A stretch of 64,000 nt of DNA from Pseudoalteromonas denitrificans DSM 6059 (GTDB lineage: Bacteria > Pseudomonadota > Gammaproteobacteria > Enterobacterales > Alteromonadaceae), in contig NZ_FOLO01000007.1 of NCBI RefSeq assembly GCF_900112265.1, positions 1 through 64,000 on the forward strand, given 5' to 3'. Shown here piece after piece: positions 21,008-28,714 of this stretch. A program made the position numbers and the translations under genes. Numbering within the stretch: the first letter of the stretch is position 1; every line of letters begins with the position of its first letter. Below the pieces are notes generated by a model. The model was not told the origin of the DNA, ran no database searches, and worked only from the letters and a program-made list of their open reading frames with translations.

Positions 21008-21892
21008 TTATATCGATCCAATTTTATTAATAAGTTTGTTTGAAACTTTATTTTTCAAACCTTTAACATGATAGGCATTTTGAATGAGTTTAATGCGATT
21101 CACTTCTTTTAATAACTCATTAAGTGGGGGGATGTTAAAATCTCGCTCTAATAGCGTCGGAAATACACCATGAAATTCATATGCTTTTTCTAATAAAGAC
21201 CAAACTGAGTCAATCACATCTGCACCATGGGTATCAACTAGTAAATCGTCAGCTTCATTAAAGTGTCCCGCAATATGTCCATAAGCTATACGTTTACTTG
21301 GTAGCTGTTTTAAAAAATCTATCGCGTCATAATTATGATTAACCGAATTTACATAAATATTATTAACATCAAGCAATAAATCACAATCGGCTAACTCTAA
21401 TACTTGATTTATAAATTCAATTTCAGGCATCTGTTGTCCAGGAGCTGCATAATAAGATACATTTTCAATGGCTATTGTCATTTCTAATATATCTTGCACC
21501 TGTTTTATTCTCTGTGCGACATAATGGGCAGATGAGTTAGTAAATGGTATCGGCATCAGATCATACATATGCCCCTTACCCGAACAATAACTTAAATGTT
21601 CACTATAAGTTTTAATATTATGAGACTCAAAAAATGGTTTTAATTGCTTCACAAATTCAATATCAAGAGGCTCTGGAGAACCAATAGAAAGAGATAACCC
21701 ATGACATACAAACTGATGCTTTTGTGTTAATTGTTTTAATTGCTTACCAAAAAGTCCACCTAAAACAAGCCAGTTTTCCGGTGCAATCTCTAAAAAATCA
21801 ATTTCTTGAGGAAAATCTTCAATCATTTCATCTAGCATTTCTCGGCGTAAACCTAAACCTGCTGCGCCGAATGAAGATATATTACGATTCAT
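21008..21892 (-). CDS. hvfB: HvfB-type multinuclear non-haem iron oxidase (MNIO, DUF692)
   Basis: A 294-residue TIM-barrel enzyme of the DUF692/MNIO family that oxidises cysteines in ribosomally made peptides. Conserved metal-binding positions are visible in order: DFLEIAPENW, HGLSLSIG, SEHLSY, AIENVSY, LLDVNNIYVN, GHIAGH, DTHGADV and LLERDF, so the active site looks complete. AAGGTG precedes the ATG. In the Haemophilus influenzae Hvf system HvfB with HvfC converts cysteines of EGKC motifs into copper-binding groups; the precursor here has the same motif. A terminator hairpin separates it from hvfA upstream. Confidence 0.93.
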   Translation of the reverse strand: MNRNISSFGAAGLGLRREMLDEMIEDFPQEIDFLEIAPENWLVLGGLFGKQLKQLTQKHQFVCHGLSLSIGSPEPLDIEFVKQLKPFFESHNIKTYSEHLSYCSGKGHMYDLMPIPFTNSSAHYVAQRIKQVQDILEMTIAIENVSYYAAPGQQMPEIEFINQVLELADCDLLLDVNNIYVNSVNHNYDAIDFLKQLPSKRIAYGHIAGHFNEADDLLVDTHGADVIDSVWSLLEKAYEFHGVFPTLLERDFNIPPLNELLKEVNRIKLIQNAYHVKGLKNKVSNKLINKIGSI

Positions 21893-21907
21893 TTAAACAC
21901 CTTATAT

Positions 21908-21936
21908 GAAAAAAGCCAGAAAGACTGGCCTTTTTC
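21908..21936 (-). terminator. Terminator or attenuator between hvfA and hvfB
   Basis: On the minus strand GCCAG pairs with CTGGC around TCTTT, extended by A/T pairs, and is followed by TTTTTT. It lies 27 bp after the hvfA stop and 16 bp before the hvfB start, so it should end most hvfA transcripts and let a minority read into hvfBC. Confidence 0.75.
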
Positions 21937-21962
21937 TTCATAAACAAAAAAAGTAAAAATAA

Positions 21963-22436
21963 TTATTTGTTTGAACCACATTTGCCTTCTTTTTTAGATT
22001 TTTTCATGTCGCCACCGCACTTGCCTTCGCCACACTTACCTTCTTTTTTTGCTTTTTTCATGTCACTACCACATTTACCTTCGCCACATTTCCCTTCTTT
22101 TTTGGCCTTTTTCATGTCGCCACCACATTTACCTTCGCCACACTTGCCTTCTTTTTTGGCCTTTTTCATGTCACCACCACATTTACCTTCGCCACACTTG
22201 CCTTCTTTTTTGGCTTTTTTCATGTCGCCGCCACATTTTCCTTCACCGCATTTACCTTCTTTTTCTTTTTTCATGTCACCGCCACACTTGCCTTCACCAG
22301 ACGCAAGCTGGTAGCCAGAAGACATCGTTTGCATTTCAAAAGGGTTTGCGTGTACATTTACAGAGGTTAAACTTGATGTACCAATAACAACAGCACCTAA
22401 AGTTAATGCCATAGATTTTTTGTTTAAAGATTTCAT
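21963..22436 (-). CDS. hvfA: HvfA-type RiPP precursor with twelve EGKC motifs
   Basis: A 157-residue secreted peptide precursor. Residues 1-30 form a Sec signal peptide (to about VNVHA), followed by a short linker and then a repetitive core: the unit EGKCGEGKCGGDMKKAKK occurs about five times with small changes, giving twelve EGKC motifs and twelve cysteines, with none elsewhere in the mature part. The core is nearly all Glu, Gly, Lys, Cys, Asp, Met and Ala. EGKCG is the motif of Haemophilus HvfA, modified by HvfB/HvfC to a copper-binding form; both partner genes follow. AAGGGAAA precedes the ATG. The final product is probably a periplasmic copper-binding peptide (inference). The DNA repeats are about 54 bp long. 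Confidence 0.93.
   Translation of the reverse strand: MKSLNKKSMALTLGAVVIGTSSLTSVNVHANPFEMQTMSSGYQLASGEGKCGGDMKKEKEGKCGEGKCGGDMKKAKKEGKCGEGKCGGDMKKAKKEGKCGEGKCGGDMKKAKKEGKCGEGKCGSDMKKAKKEGKCGEGKCGGDMKKSKKEGKCGSNK
21975..22310 (-). repeat. 54-bp tandem coding repeats in hvfA
   Basis: About five to six near-identical units of 54 bp, each encoding the 18-residue unit with two EGKC motifs. The copies differ by a few synonymous changes and rare substitutions (GSD for GGD, SKK for AKK; the first upstream unit is shortened to KEK), showing growth by in-frame duplication. Confidence 0.9.
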
Positions 22437-22460
22437 ATTAGATTTCCCTTAATTTAAATT

Positions 22461-22484
22461 TACTTGCGTTAATACTTACGTTAC
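22461..22484. repeat. 12-bp tandem direct repeat in the hvfA leader
   Basis: TACTTGCGTTAA is followed at once by TACTTACGTTAC (10 of 12 identical), 25-48 bp upstream of the hvfA start. The arrangement resembles a two-site direct-repeat operator, but no regulator gene is adjacent. Confidence 0.45.
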
Positions 22485-22650
22485 TTATGAAGACCTGTCA
22501 TTGATTTATTAAATTTCAAAATAAAAAAATAAATTAAAAACTTATTAATAACATTCTGAAAATATTACTATGCAAGCTAAATAAAGATTTATCAAGTAGA
22601 TACTTCTCTGTAAAATGCTTTGCTTAAATTTAAAACCTCAGAAATATTTT

Positions 22651-23610
22651 ATGAAAATCATTTTAGCGCCTATGGAAGGTGTTGTAGATTTCAATATGCG
22701 CCAATTACTCACGGATATTGGTGGTTTTGACCTCTGTGTCACTGAGTTTGTTCGTATCGTAGACCAGGTCTTATCAGCTAAGGTTTATTTAAGATATTGC
22801 CCTGAACTATTAACCTCAGGTAAAACTCGCTCTGGTACCCCTGTAAGAGTTCAACTTCTTGGACAAGATGCTAATTATTTGGCAGAAAATGCGTTAATTG
22901 CATCAGATTTAGGGTCCCATGGTATAGATTTAAACTTTGGCTGCCCTGCAAAAACAGTCAACAAAAGCAAAGGCGGAGCCGTTTTATTAAAAACACCTGA
23001 ACATATCTATGACATTGTAAAAAAAGTGCGCGAAGTTGTTCCAAAAAAGAATGAAGTCTCAGCAAAAATCAGATTAGGATTTGATGATGATAGCCTGTCA
23101 CAAGAGATTTTTGATGCAATAAATCAAGCTGGTGCAAATACAATTACAATACATGCCAGAACTAAAAAAGATGGCTATCGCCCTCCGGCATATTGGGAAA
23201 AAATAAAGCCACTATTAAAAACGCACCATAAGATGCAGGTTATCGCTAATGGGGAAGTTTGGTCACTTGATGATTATAAAAGATGTCAACTTAAAAGTGG
23301 TTGTAATGATATTATGATCGGAAGAGGTGCATTAGCGAAACCTGACCTTGCAAAACAAATCATGCAATCAAACTTAGGCAATAAATATACAAGTCTAACG
23401 TGGCAGAATATTTTACATCATATTATAGATTCATCGATGCACAATGAAGATCCAAAAAAGGATAAATATTTTTCTTCCCGGACTAAACAATGGTTAAGGT
23501 TTCTTCAATTCACTTACCCTGAAGCAGTGCTACTTTTTAATGACATTAAACGCTTTAAGCTCAAAGAAGATGTCTTAAATATGCTAAAAATACATGCAAA
23601 CAGCATTTAA
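22651..23610 (+). CDS. dusC: tRNA-dihydrouridine(16) synthase DusC
   Basis: FMN enzyme that reduces U16 of tRNA to dihydrouridine. From the ATG at 22651 the protein has 319 residues (E. coli 315). It starts with the family motif ILAPMEGV; the catalytic cysteine is in NFGCPAKTVN, and the DusC-type N-terminus LCVTEFVRIVDQ separates it from DusA and DusB. FMN-binding GEVW and MIGRGAL follow. An upstream in-frame start at 22615 would add 12 residues with no family counterpart. It diverges from hvfA. Confidence 0.92.
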   Translation: MKIILAPMEGVVDFNMRQLLTDIGGFDLCVTEFVRIVDQVLSAKVYLRYCPELLTSGKTRSGTPVRVQLLGQDANYLAENALIASDLGSHGIDLNFGCPAKTVNKSKGGAVLLKTPEHIYDIVKKVREVVPKKNEVSAKIRLGFDDDSLSQEIFDAINQAGANTITIHARTKKDGYRPPAYWEKIKPLLKTHHKMQVIANGEVWSLDDYKRCQLKSGCNDIMIGRGALAKPDLAKQIMQSNLGNKYTSLTWQNILHHIIDSSMHNEDPKKDKYFSSRTKQWLRFLQFTYPEAVLLFNDIKRFKLKEDVLNMLKIHANSI

Positions 23611-23721
23611 TTGATTTACATCATGCCAAAATGACACTTTAGCGCCCTATAATTCGATGACATATTCACCAAATAGGTATCTGCCAATATGTTTGGTCAA
23701 AATTATAAGGAAATCTTGTAG

Positions 23722-24075
23722 ATGGCACATTCTCTTTTACTTTTTAAACAACGTTTAAGCAACGAAGTTGAACAATTACGGACTATTTTGTTATGGGAGC
23801 TTAGCCAATCAGACAATAGTTATGAGCAAACGCTCTCAGTTAAACTAAAGTCAACACCCACAACTAAATGGGTAGAGTTATTACAAAATAACGTGTATCC
23901 CACGCTAAGTGAACAAGTAACTAGGCTCAACAAAGTAGAAGCTGCTTTATGTCAATTTGAACAAGGAGTTTATGGGTTTTGTGCTGATTGTGAAACTCAA
24001 ATATCAGTGTCTAAGCTAAATAAAGATCCCACTGAACAAAGATGTAAATCATGTGCCAATAAATCAGCCATTTAA
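23722..24075 (+). CDS. DksA/TraR-type zinc finger protein
   Basis: A 117-residue protein with a helical N-terminus and a C-terminal four-cysteine finger, CADC then CKSC (residues about 93-113), of the DksA/TraR type. Such proteins reach into the RNA polymerase secondary channel. It is shorter than DksA and lacks the clear acidic coiled-coil tip, so it is a DksA-like paralogue rather than DksA itself. AAGGAAAT precedes the ATG. Confidence 0.82.
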   Translation: MAHSLLLFKQRLSNEVEQLRTILLWELSQSDNSYEQTLSVKLKSTPTTKWVELLQNNVYPTLSEQVTRLNKVEAALCQFEQGVYGFCADCETQISVSKLNKDPTEQRCKSCANKSAI

Positions 24076-24091
24076 ATAATTAAACGGCTGA
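24064..24091. terminator. Bidirectional terminator between convergent genes
   Basis: TCAGCC and TTTAA pair with TTAAA and GGCTGA around a 4-base loop with one internal mismatch; on the plus strand it is followed by ATATATTTTTT. It overlaps the end of the DksA-like gene. Confidence 0.65.
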
Positions 24092-24099
24092 TATATTTT

Positions 24100-25266
24100 T
24101 TATAAACTTAATAGTTTTTTTGTCCCAGCCATAATTTGTCCAGGATGAAACATAATATATTCGATTAGAGCACTTGTTTGATTACTATCTAAAGCAATAC
24201 GTGTATTGAGTACTAAAATCGCCTGTTCAGCTCCCCAGCCTTGATAGTGGATCCCTAAATCAATTTCAGCAAGTGTTAATATAAATATCTGATAGCTTGT
24301 CGATAATTCAGTTTTATCACGATATAGCTTTTCATATGTTTTTGGATAATTAATATATCCTTGCTGCCAATCTAATCCATTCACTTTTTCCGAAATTAAC
24401 TTTCCATTAAAAGTTGAAGATAATGCTTTTAACATAGTAAGAGGAAGAATATACCCACTTGAAATCAAATCAGACTTACACTTTTCACTTAGTTCATTTG
24501 TAAAACCAACCTTTTTAGAAACATTTAATGCTTTAAGTTTATTTTGTATCTTGCCAAGCCAAGCAGATGGAGCATCTGTTGCACTTAAAAAATAATTTAA
24601 TTTTGCTTGATACCAGTCCTTACCGTTAGGAATTTGATGTAGACCTAACATATTTCGTGGTTTATATGACTTTATATAAAGATGTAATTTATCTAACACC
24701 ATTAAAAGTTCATTTAGACTGACAAGAGCATTATTCTTTTCATGTTGGATTACTATTTTTTCAACAAAAATTTTTGATGATTGTATTTGTTCCAATAAAT
24801 TTTTATGCGCAATTTTATCTAATTTTAATTTACTATTTTTTGCTTCAATTAATTTACTTTCTATATTGGCAATCCATTTTTTAACCACTTTTATTTTATG
24901 GGGATTAATGGCCTCAAAGTCATTTAATACATTTATAACGACATTTGTTTGAGACGGCCATGGAAAATAGCGTTCGGGAAAGCGCTGCCCAATAATGAGG
25001 TAATTTAACTCAGTATGAGATACTAATTTTTTTGGATCTGCCATACTTTGGAATGCCAAATATAGTTCATTTCTCTTTAATAAGTACTCTTCAGTAAATG
25101 GCAAAATGACATCACCCGATGAAGAAGTACTTATAGGTAATAATGAATTATTTAACTCTTTTAACTGAGATATTGATGTCTGAATATCTAAGTTAGTGTC
25201 TTTTTTCGGTTCATTACAACCAGATAATATTAAAATTATAAATAAAAGTTGTGTAAATTTATTCAA
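24100..25266 (-). CDS. Lipoprotein, DUF3080-like
   Basis: A 388-residue lipoprotein: signal peptide with lipobox LSGC and lipidated Cys17. The mature part is mostly helical; the stretch RFPERYFPWPSQTNVV (about residues 114-129) and the C-terminal NTRIALDSNQTSALIEYI resemble DUF3080 proteins found in Vibrio, Shewanella and Alteromonas. Function unknown. It converges with the DksA-like gene and diverges from the GGDEF-like gene. Confidence 0.65.
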   Translation of the reverse strand: MNKFTQLLFIILILSGCNEPKKDTNLDIQTSISQLKELNNSLLPISTSSSGDVILPFTEEYLLKRNELYLAFQSMADPKKLVSHTELNYLIIGQRFPERYFPWPSQTNVVINVLNDFEAINPHKIKVVKKWIANIESKLIEAKNSKLKLDKIAHKNLLEQIQSSKIFVEKIVIQHEKNNALVSLNELLMVLDKLHLYIKSYKPRNMLGLHQIPNGKDWYQAKLNYFLSATDAPSAWLGKIQNKLKALNVSKKVGFTNELSEKCKSDLISSGYILPLTMLKALSSTFNGKLISEKVNGLDWQQGYINYPKTYEKLYRDKTELSTSYQIFILTLAEIDLGIHYQGWGAEQAILVLNTRIALDSNQTSALIEYIMFHPGQIMAGTKKLLSL

Positions 25267-25310
25267 GCTAATCTAACCTTATACAAAGATGATTTATTTA
25301 AAGGTGGCCT

Positions 25311-25811
25311 ATGATCTATTCTTTTCAAAATGCATCGTTCAGAGATGGTGAAACAGGATTATACAATCAAGCATATTTTATGGAAGTATTTAACCGTGAA
25401 TGGCATAGATTAATGCGAGATAAAGCTGCTTTATCAATTTTATTTTTAAACCCCCACATTAATTTATCTAACTCAATTGAAAAAGAATGCTTTATCCAAA
25501 TAGCACATTTACTTGAAGAACTGACGTATCGTAGTAGTGATATTATTTGCCGGTTTGATGATAAGTTTTTTGCCATAGGCCTGTTTGATTTAAATAAGCA
25601 AGGTACAAATGTAATTGTTAAGAGAATACAAAAAGAAATTGAACAAAACATTAAATTAAGATCTACGGCTGTAAATATTACTGTTGGTGCCACAAATGTA
25701 TTACCAAGTACATCAATTCTAATTGAAAACCTTTTCGAAAAAACAGCTATGACTCTTACAGAAGCAGAACATCAAGGCACAAATGCCTATACTATTCATC
25801 AATTACATTAA
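25311..25811 (+). CDS. Degenerate GGDEF-domain protein
   Basis: A 166-residue protein with the GGDEF fold only: RDGETGLYNQAYFMEVFNRE matches the conserved D-x-L-T-G-L-x-N-R beginning, and the end (ITVGATNV, then AEHQGTNAYTIH) matches the family's SIGIA and KxxGRN regions. The catalytic GGDEF loop is replaced by RFDDKFFAIG (about residues 83-92), and substrate-binding residues of the first loop are altered, so it should not make cyclic-di-GMP. It may bind GTP or act through protein contacts. There is no sensor domain or membrane helix. Confidence 0.78.
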   Translation: MIYSFQNASFRDGETGLYNQAYFMEVFNREWHRLMRDKAALSILFLNPHINLSNSIEKECFIQIAHLLEELTYRSSDIICRFDDKFFAIGLFDLNKQGTNVIVKRIQKEIEQNIKLRSTAVNITVGATNVLPSTSILIENLFEKTAMTLTEAEHQGTNAYTIHQLH

Positions 25812-25830
25812 AAATTATTATCCATAAAAA

Positions 25831-25858
25831 AAACCCTATTCTAAAAAGAATAGGGTTT
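25831..25858. terminator. Bidirectional terminator after GGDEF-like gene and TonB operon
   Basis: AAACCCTATTC pairs perfectly with GAATAGGGTTT around a 6-base loop. The plus strand continues TTTATAAA and the minus strand has TTTTTTATGG, so it can stop transcription from both convergent units. Confidence 0.85.
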
Positions 25859-25881
25859 ATAAATACTAAATAAAATTAGTA

Positions 25882-27147
25882 TTAGATCTTAACACCTTTA
25901 CGTGCAGCTTTTTCCTTAATAAAGGAAGACCAGCCTTTCGCAAATTTACGTGTTTTGGGGTCTTTAGCCGACTCCATGATCGCTGCATAAGCTTTTTTGT
26001 ATTTCTCTTGCTGGAAATAAGCATCAGCTAAATCAGCATAAATACGGCCCTTTTTCTTAGAACCAAGCTCAAGAGCTTTGTTTAGCGCTTTAACAGATTG
26101 TGAAAACTTCTCACTCTGTAGTAATAATGCACCTGATTTACGATATAGTTCTGCATCGTTATCAAACTTAGCTGCTTCTTGGTAATACTTTGAAGCTTTA
26201 GCAATTTGTTTTGACTGATGGAAGTAGCTTGCCATCGCAATTACATTTTGCTTAATACGCTGAACCGCTTTCTCTTTCATCGCCTTTTCAAATAACATTC
26301 CGGCTTTGTAAGGTATTTCGTTAAGCGAATAGAAGCTAGTTAATACTTTGTAATCAACTTCTGTTTCAAAGAAACCATTTTTATAAGCAATTTCCATAGT
26401 TGAAAGACCTTTTTTATAGTCTTCAACTTGCATATAGAATTTGCCTAACTGCGTCCAAGATTTTGGATTTTCAGGCCAAGTCTTCAGCACAACTTCTGCA
26501 ACTTTGACTACATTTTTGTAGTCTTTCAGCTCATAATAAGACCCTATTTTTAAATCATAAGGGGCTTTTTTCGGATCATCCGCTTTTTGCAAAGCAATGG
26601 CACGATCAGCTGGTGCAATTACATCTTTGAATGCTTTAAGCTCATAATTCGCTTGAGCTATTCTGATGTAAACATTGGCGTCTTCTTCACCTGTAAAGTC
26701 CATCCAATCCATGTAGATATCTTTGGCTTCTTTGTATTTTTTAGTACCAGCATACAAGTCCCCCATTAACTTCATCGATTGAGCTTGGTCTTTGAAATTC
26801 AAAGCATCTTCAGAAATTGCAAGCTTCATATATTTGATAGCTGCAGAATAATTTTCTTTTTGAGCATTTAGCTGCCCAAGATAAAAATTAACTGTTGCTT
26901 TATCAAATGCATTTGAAGGTTTTAAATCAAGCAATATAGCTAAAGCACCATCAATATCTTCAGCATTATACAGGTCAAAAGCTTTTACAACTTTTTTACC
27001 TGTACGCTCACCCATTATTTTGGTTTTCGCCTTTTTACGTTTTTCAATCTCTTCGTAATTAGGTTTAGCCATAACGCTAGGTGAAACAACTGAGCCACCC
27101 AAAGAAATAAGTAGTGCAAGAGCTGTTACTTTTGAAAAGTTTTTCAT
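25882..27147 (-). CDS. Periplasmic TPR protein of the TonB operon
   Basis: A 421-residue protein with a Sec signal peptide (residues 1-27, ending SVMA) and about ten tetratricopeptide repeats across the rest (for example AIKYMKLAI, AYADLADAYFQQEKYKKAYA). It is the last gene of the DUF3450-ttpC-exbB-exbD-tonB operon, 12 bp after tonB. TPR proteins in this place are standard for TonB2-type systems of Vibrio and Alteromonadales, where they are thought to help TonB work with certain receptors; the exact role is not established. Confidence 0.85.
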   Translation of the reverse strand: MKNFSKVTALALLISLGGSVVSPSVMAKPNYEEIEKRKKAKTKIMGERTGKKVVKAFDLYNAEDIDGALAILLDLKPSNAFDKATVNFYLGQLNAQKENYSAAIKYMKLAISEDALNFKDQAQSMKLMGDLYAGTKKYKEAKDIYMDWMDFTGEEDANVYIRIAQANYELKAFKDVIAPADRAIALQKADDPKKAPYDLKIGSYYELKDYKNVVKVAEVVLKTWPENPKSWTQLGKFYMQVEDYKKGLSTMEIAYKNGFFETEVDYKVLTSFYSLNEIPYKAGMLFEKAMKEKAVQRIKQNVIAMASYFHQSKQIAKASKYYQEAAKFDNDAELYRKSGALLLQSEKFSQSVKALNKALELGSKKKGRIYADLADAYFQQEKYKKAYAAIMESAKDPKTRKFAKGWSSFIKEKAARKGVKI

Positions 27148-27159
27148 TTCTATTCCTCC

Positions 27160-27774
27160 TTAACCTTGGTTAATTTTAAAGTCTAGTTGTACTTGAAGAC
27201 CAGGTTGTTTCATAGCTTTACCATCAACAACTTTAGGCTTGTATTTCCATTTACGCAAAGCACGTTTAGCTTCGCGGTCGAAAATACGTTTAGGTTCAGC
27301 GTTTATAACTTTAACATCTTCAACACCACCAACTTCATTGATAGTAAAAGACAACTGTACCCAACCTTCTTTACCGTCTCGTGCAGCTTGAACTGGGTAT
27401 TTAGGCTCAATTCGAACGATAGGTGTAGCATCACCATCACGACCGAAAGCACCAGGACCATTTAGTCCCCCAGCTGAACCACCAACGTTAATGCTTGGCA
27501 TATTAAATGACAAGGCACCAGCATCAGGGTTGCTGTTTTCTGGTTGAGGCGGCTGCGGTTTAGGCGGCTGCTTCGGCGGCGGTGGCGGCGGCGGCGGTAC
27601 ACGCCTACGCTGCTGCACCTTAGATTCAGGCGGATTCGTCATAATTTCGACTATGATTTTTTCCTTCTCATCTTCTGCTCTCTTATCTCCACCGGAGATA
27701 AGAAAGGCCATGAAAAAGAACAAGCCGAAAGTAACTGCCCCACCTGCAATAAGTGAAAACAGAAAACGAATCAT
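27160..27774 (-). CDS. tonB: Energy transducer TonB (TonB2-like)
   Basis: Carries proton-motive energy from ExbBD to outer membrane receptors. The 204 residues comprise an N-terminal transmembrane helix (about 5-28), a short proline-rich spacer with a run of eight prolines (about residues 60-67), and a C-terminal TonB domain (about 115-204: RIEPKYPVQAARDGKEGWVQ, then RALRKWKYKP). The spacer is short, typical of TonB2 types. The ATG at 27774 overlaps the exbD stop (TGATG); the TTG three bases before it is not needed. Confidence 0.94.
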   Translation of the reverse strand: MIRFLFSLIAGGAVTFGLFFFMAFLISGGDKRAEDEKEKIIVEIMTNPPESKVQQRRRVPPPPPPPPKQPPKPQPPQPENSNPDAGALSFNMPSINVGGSAGGLNGPGAFGRDGDATPIVRIEPKYPVQAARDGKEGWVQLSFTINEVGGVEDVKVINAEPKRIFDREAKRALRKWKYKPKVVDGKAMKQPGLQVQLDFKINQG

Positions 27775-28175
27775 CAAGGAACTCCCGCTATAGATATTCT
27801 AGAAACACCTGTAGTTTTAATAGCATCCATTACTTTAACAACAACACCATGTTTTGCATCTTTATCCGCTTGGATAATTACAACATCAGTAGGTTGTTCA
27901 GCTAATAAACTTTCAAGTTTTGCAGAAACACGTTCAATATCAACAACACTCTTGTCCATATGAACTTCACCACGCGCATTAATAGCAATAAAAATATTTG
28001 CATTTTTTTGCTTACTTGCTTGTGCTGCTTTAGGTTTATTGACTTCAATACCCGCTTCTTTAACGAATGAAGTCGTAACGATGAAGAAGATCAGCATGAT
28101 GAAAACGATATCAAGCATCGGTGTCATATCTACTGCGGCATCTTCTTCTTCACGAAAACGTTGTTTACGTGCCAT
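27774..28175 (-). CDS. exbD: Biopolymer transport protein ExbD
   Basis: A 133-residue member of the ExbD/TolR family: one N-terminal transmembrane helix (MLDIVFIMLIFFIVTTSF, residues about 20-37) with the proton-carrying aspartate Asp22 in TPMLDIVF, followed by a periplasmic domain. It works with the two ExbB-type proteins encoded just upstream and TonB just downstream, with a one-base overlap at the stop. Confidence 0.94.
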   Translation of the reverse strand: MARKQRFREEEDAAVDMTPMLDIVFIMLIFFIVTTSFVKEAGIEVNKPKAAQASKQKNANIFIAINARGEVHMDKSVVDIERVSAKLESLLAEQPTDVVIIQADKDAKHGVVVKVMDAIKTTGVSRISIAGVP

Positions 28176-28189
28176 ATTTAAATCTCTCT

Positions 28190-28714
28190 CTAGTGATGTG
28201 GCAAACTATCAATTAATGAAGCACGAGCAACTTTCGCTTTAGCTTCAAGTCGTGTACTAAAAAATACACCAGATAGCGCCGCAACCATTCCAGCCATAGT
28301 CGGAATTGTTGCCATTGATATACCAGCTGCCATTAAACGTGCGTTACCTGTTCCCTGAGTTGCCATAGTTTCAAAAACAGCAATCATTCCAGTTACAGTA
28401 CCTAACAGCCCGATTAAAGGACAAACAGCAACCAAAGTTTTAATCAACAACATACGTTGGCTTAAATTTTCGGACGCTTCAGAAATCCATGCATCACGAA
28501 TTCTGTGTGCGTACCAGGATGTAGTATCCTGGCGGGCATCCCAACTAGCGATTATTCCTTTTTTCATACGAGGAAACTCGGTAGTTAAGAACCAATAACG
28601 CTCTATCATTAATACCCACATAATGAAAAGTGCTATTGCGACCACATAAAGTACTTGGCCGCCGGTAGCCACAAAATCCCTGACAGATTCCCATAACTCT
28701 ATCAGGAATAACAT
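28190..28714 (-). CDS. exbB: ExbB/TolQ-type proton channel subunit
   Basis: A 174-residue MotA/TolQ/ExbB protein. Three membrane helices are visible (about residues 18-38, 90-114 and 132-155), with the family motif LLGTVTGMIAVFETM (about 100-114). It is the short ExbB2 type. The ATG overlaps the stop of the upstream TtpC-like gene (TAATG), and exbD follows after 14 bp. Confidence 0.92.
   Translation of the reverse strand: MLFLIELWESVRDFVATGGQVLYVVAIALFIMWVLMIERYWFLTTEFPRMKKGIIASWDARQDTTSWYAHRIRDAWISEASENLSQRMLLIKTLVAVCPLIGLLGTVTGMIAVFETMATQGTGNARLMAAGISMATIPTMAGMVAALSGVFFSTRLEAKAKVARASLIDSLPHH

Noticed and set aside
21975..22310. Regular repeats that might suggest a CRISPR array
   Set aside because: The repeats are contiguous, without unique spacers, and encode in-frame peptide units.
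21967..22387. Two plus-strand frames rich in Pro/His/Ser over hvfA
   Set aside because: They are antisense images of the 54-bp coding repeats; the minus-strand frame has the signal peptide, ribosome site and EGKC motifs.
27544..27756. Plus-strand Arg-rich frame over tonB
   Set aside because: It is the antisense image of the poly-proline spacer of TonB.
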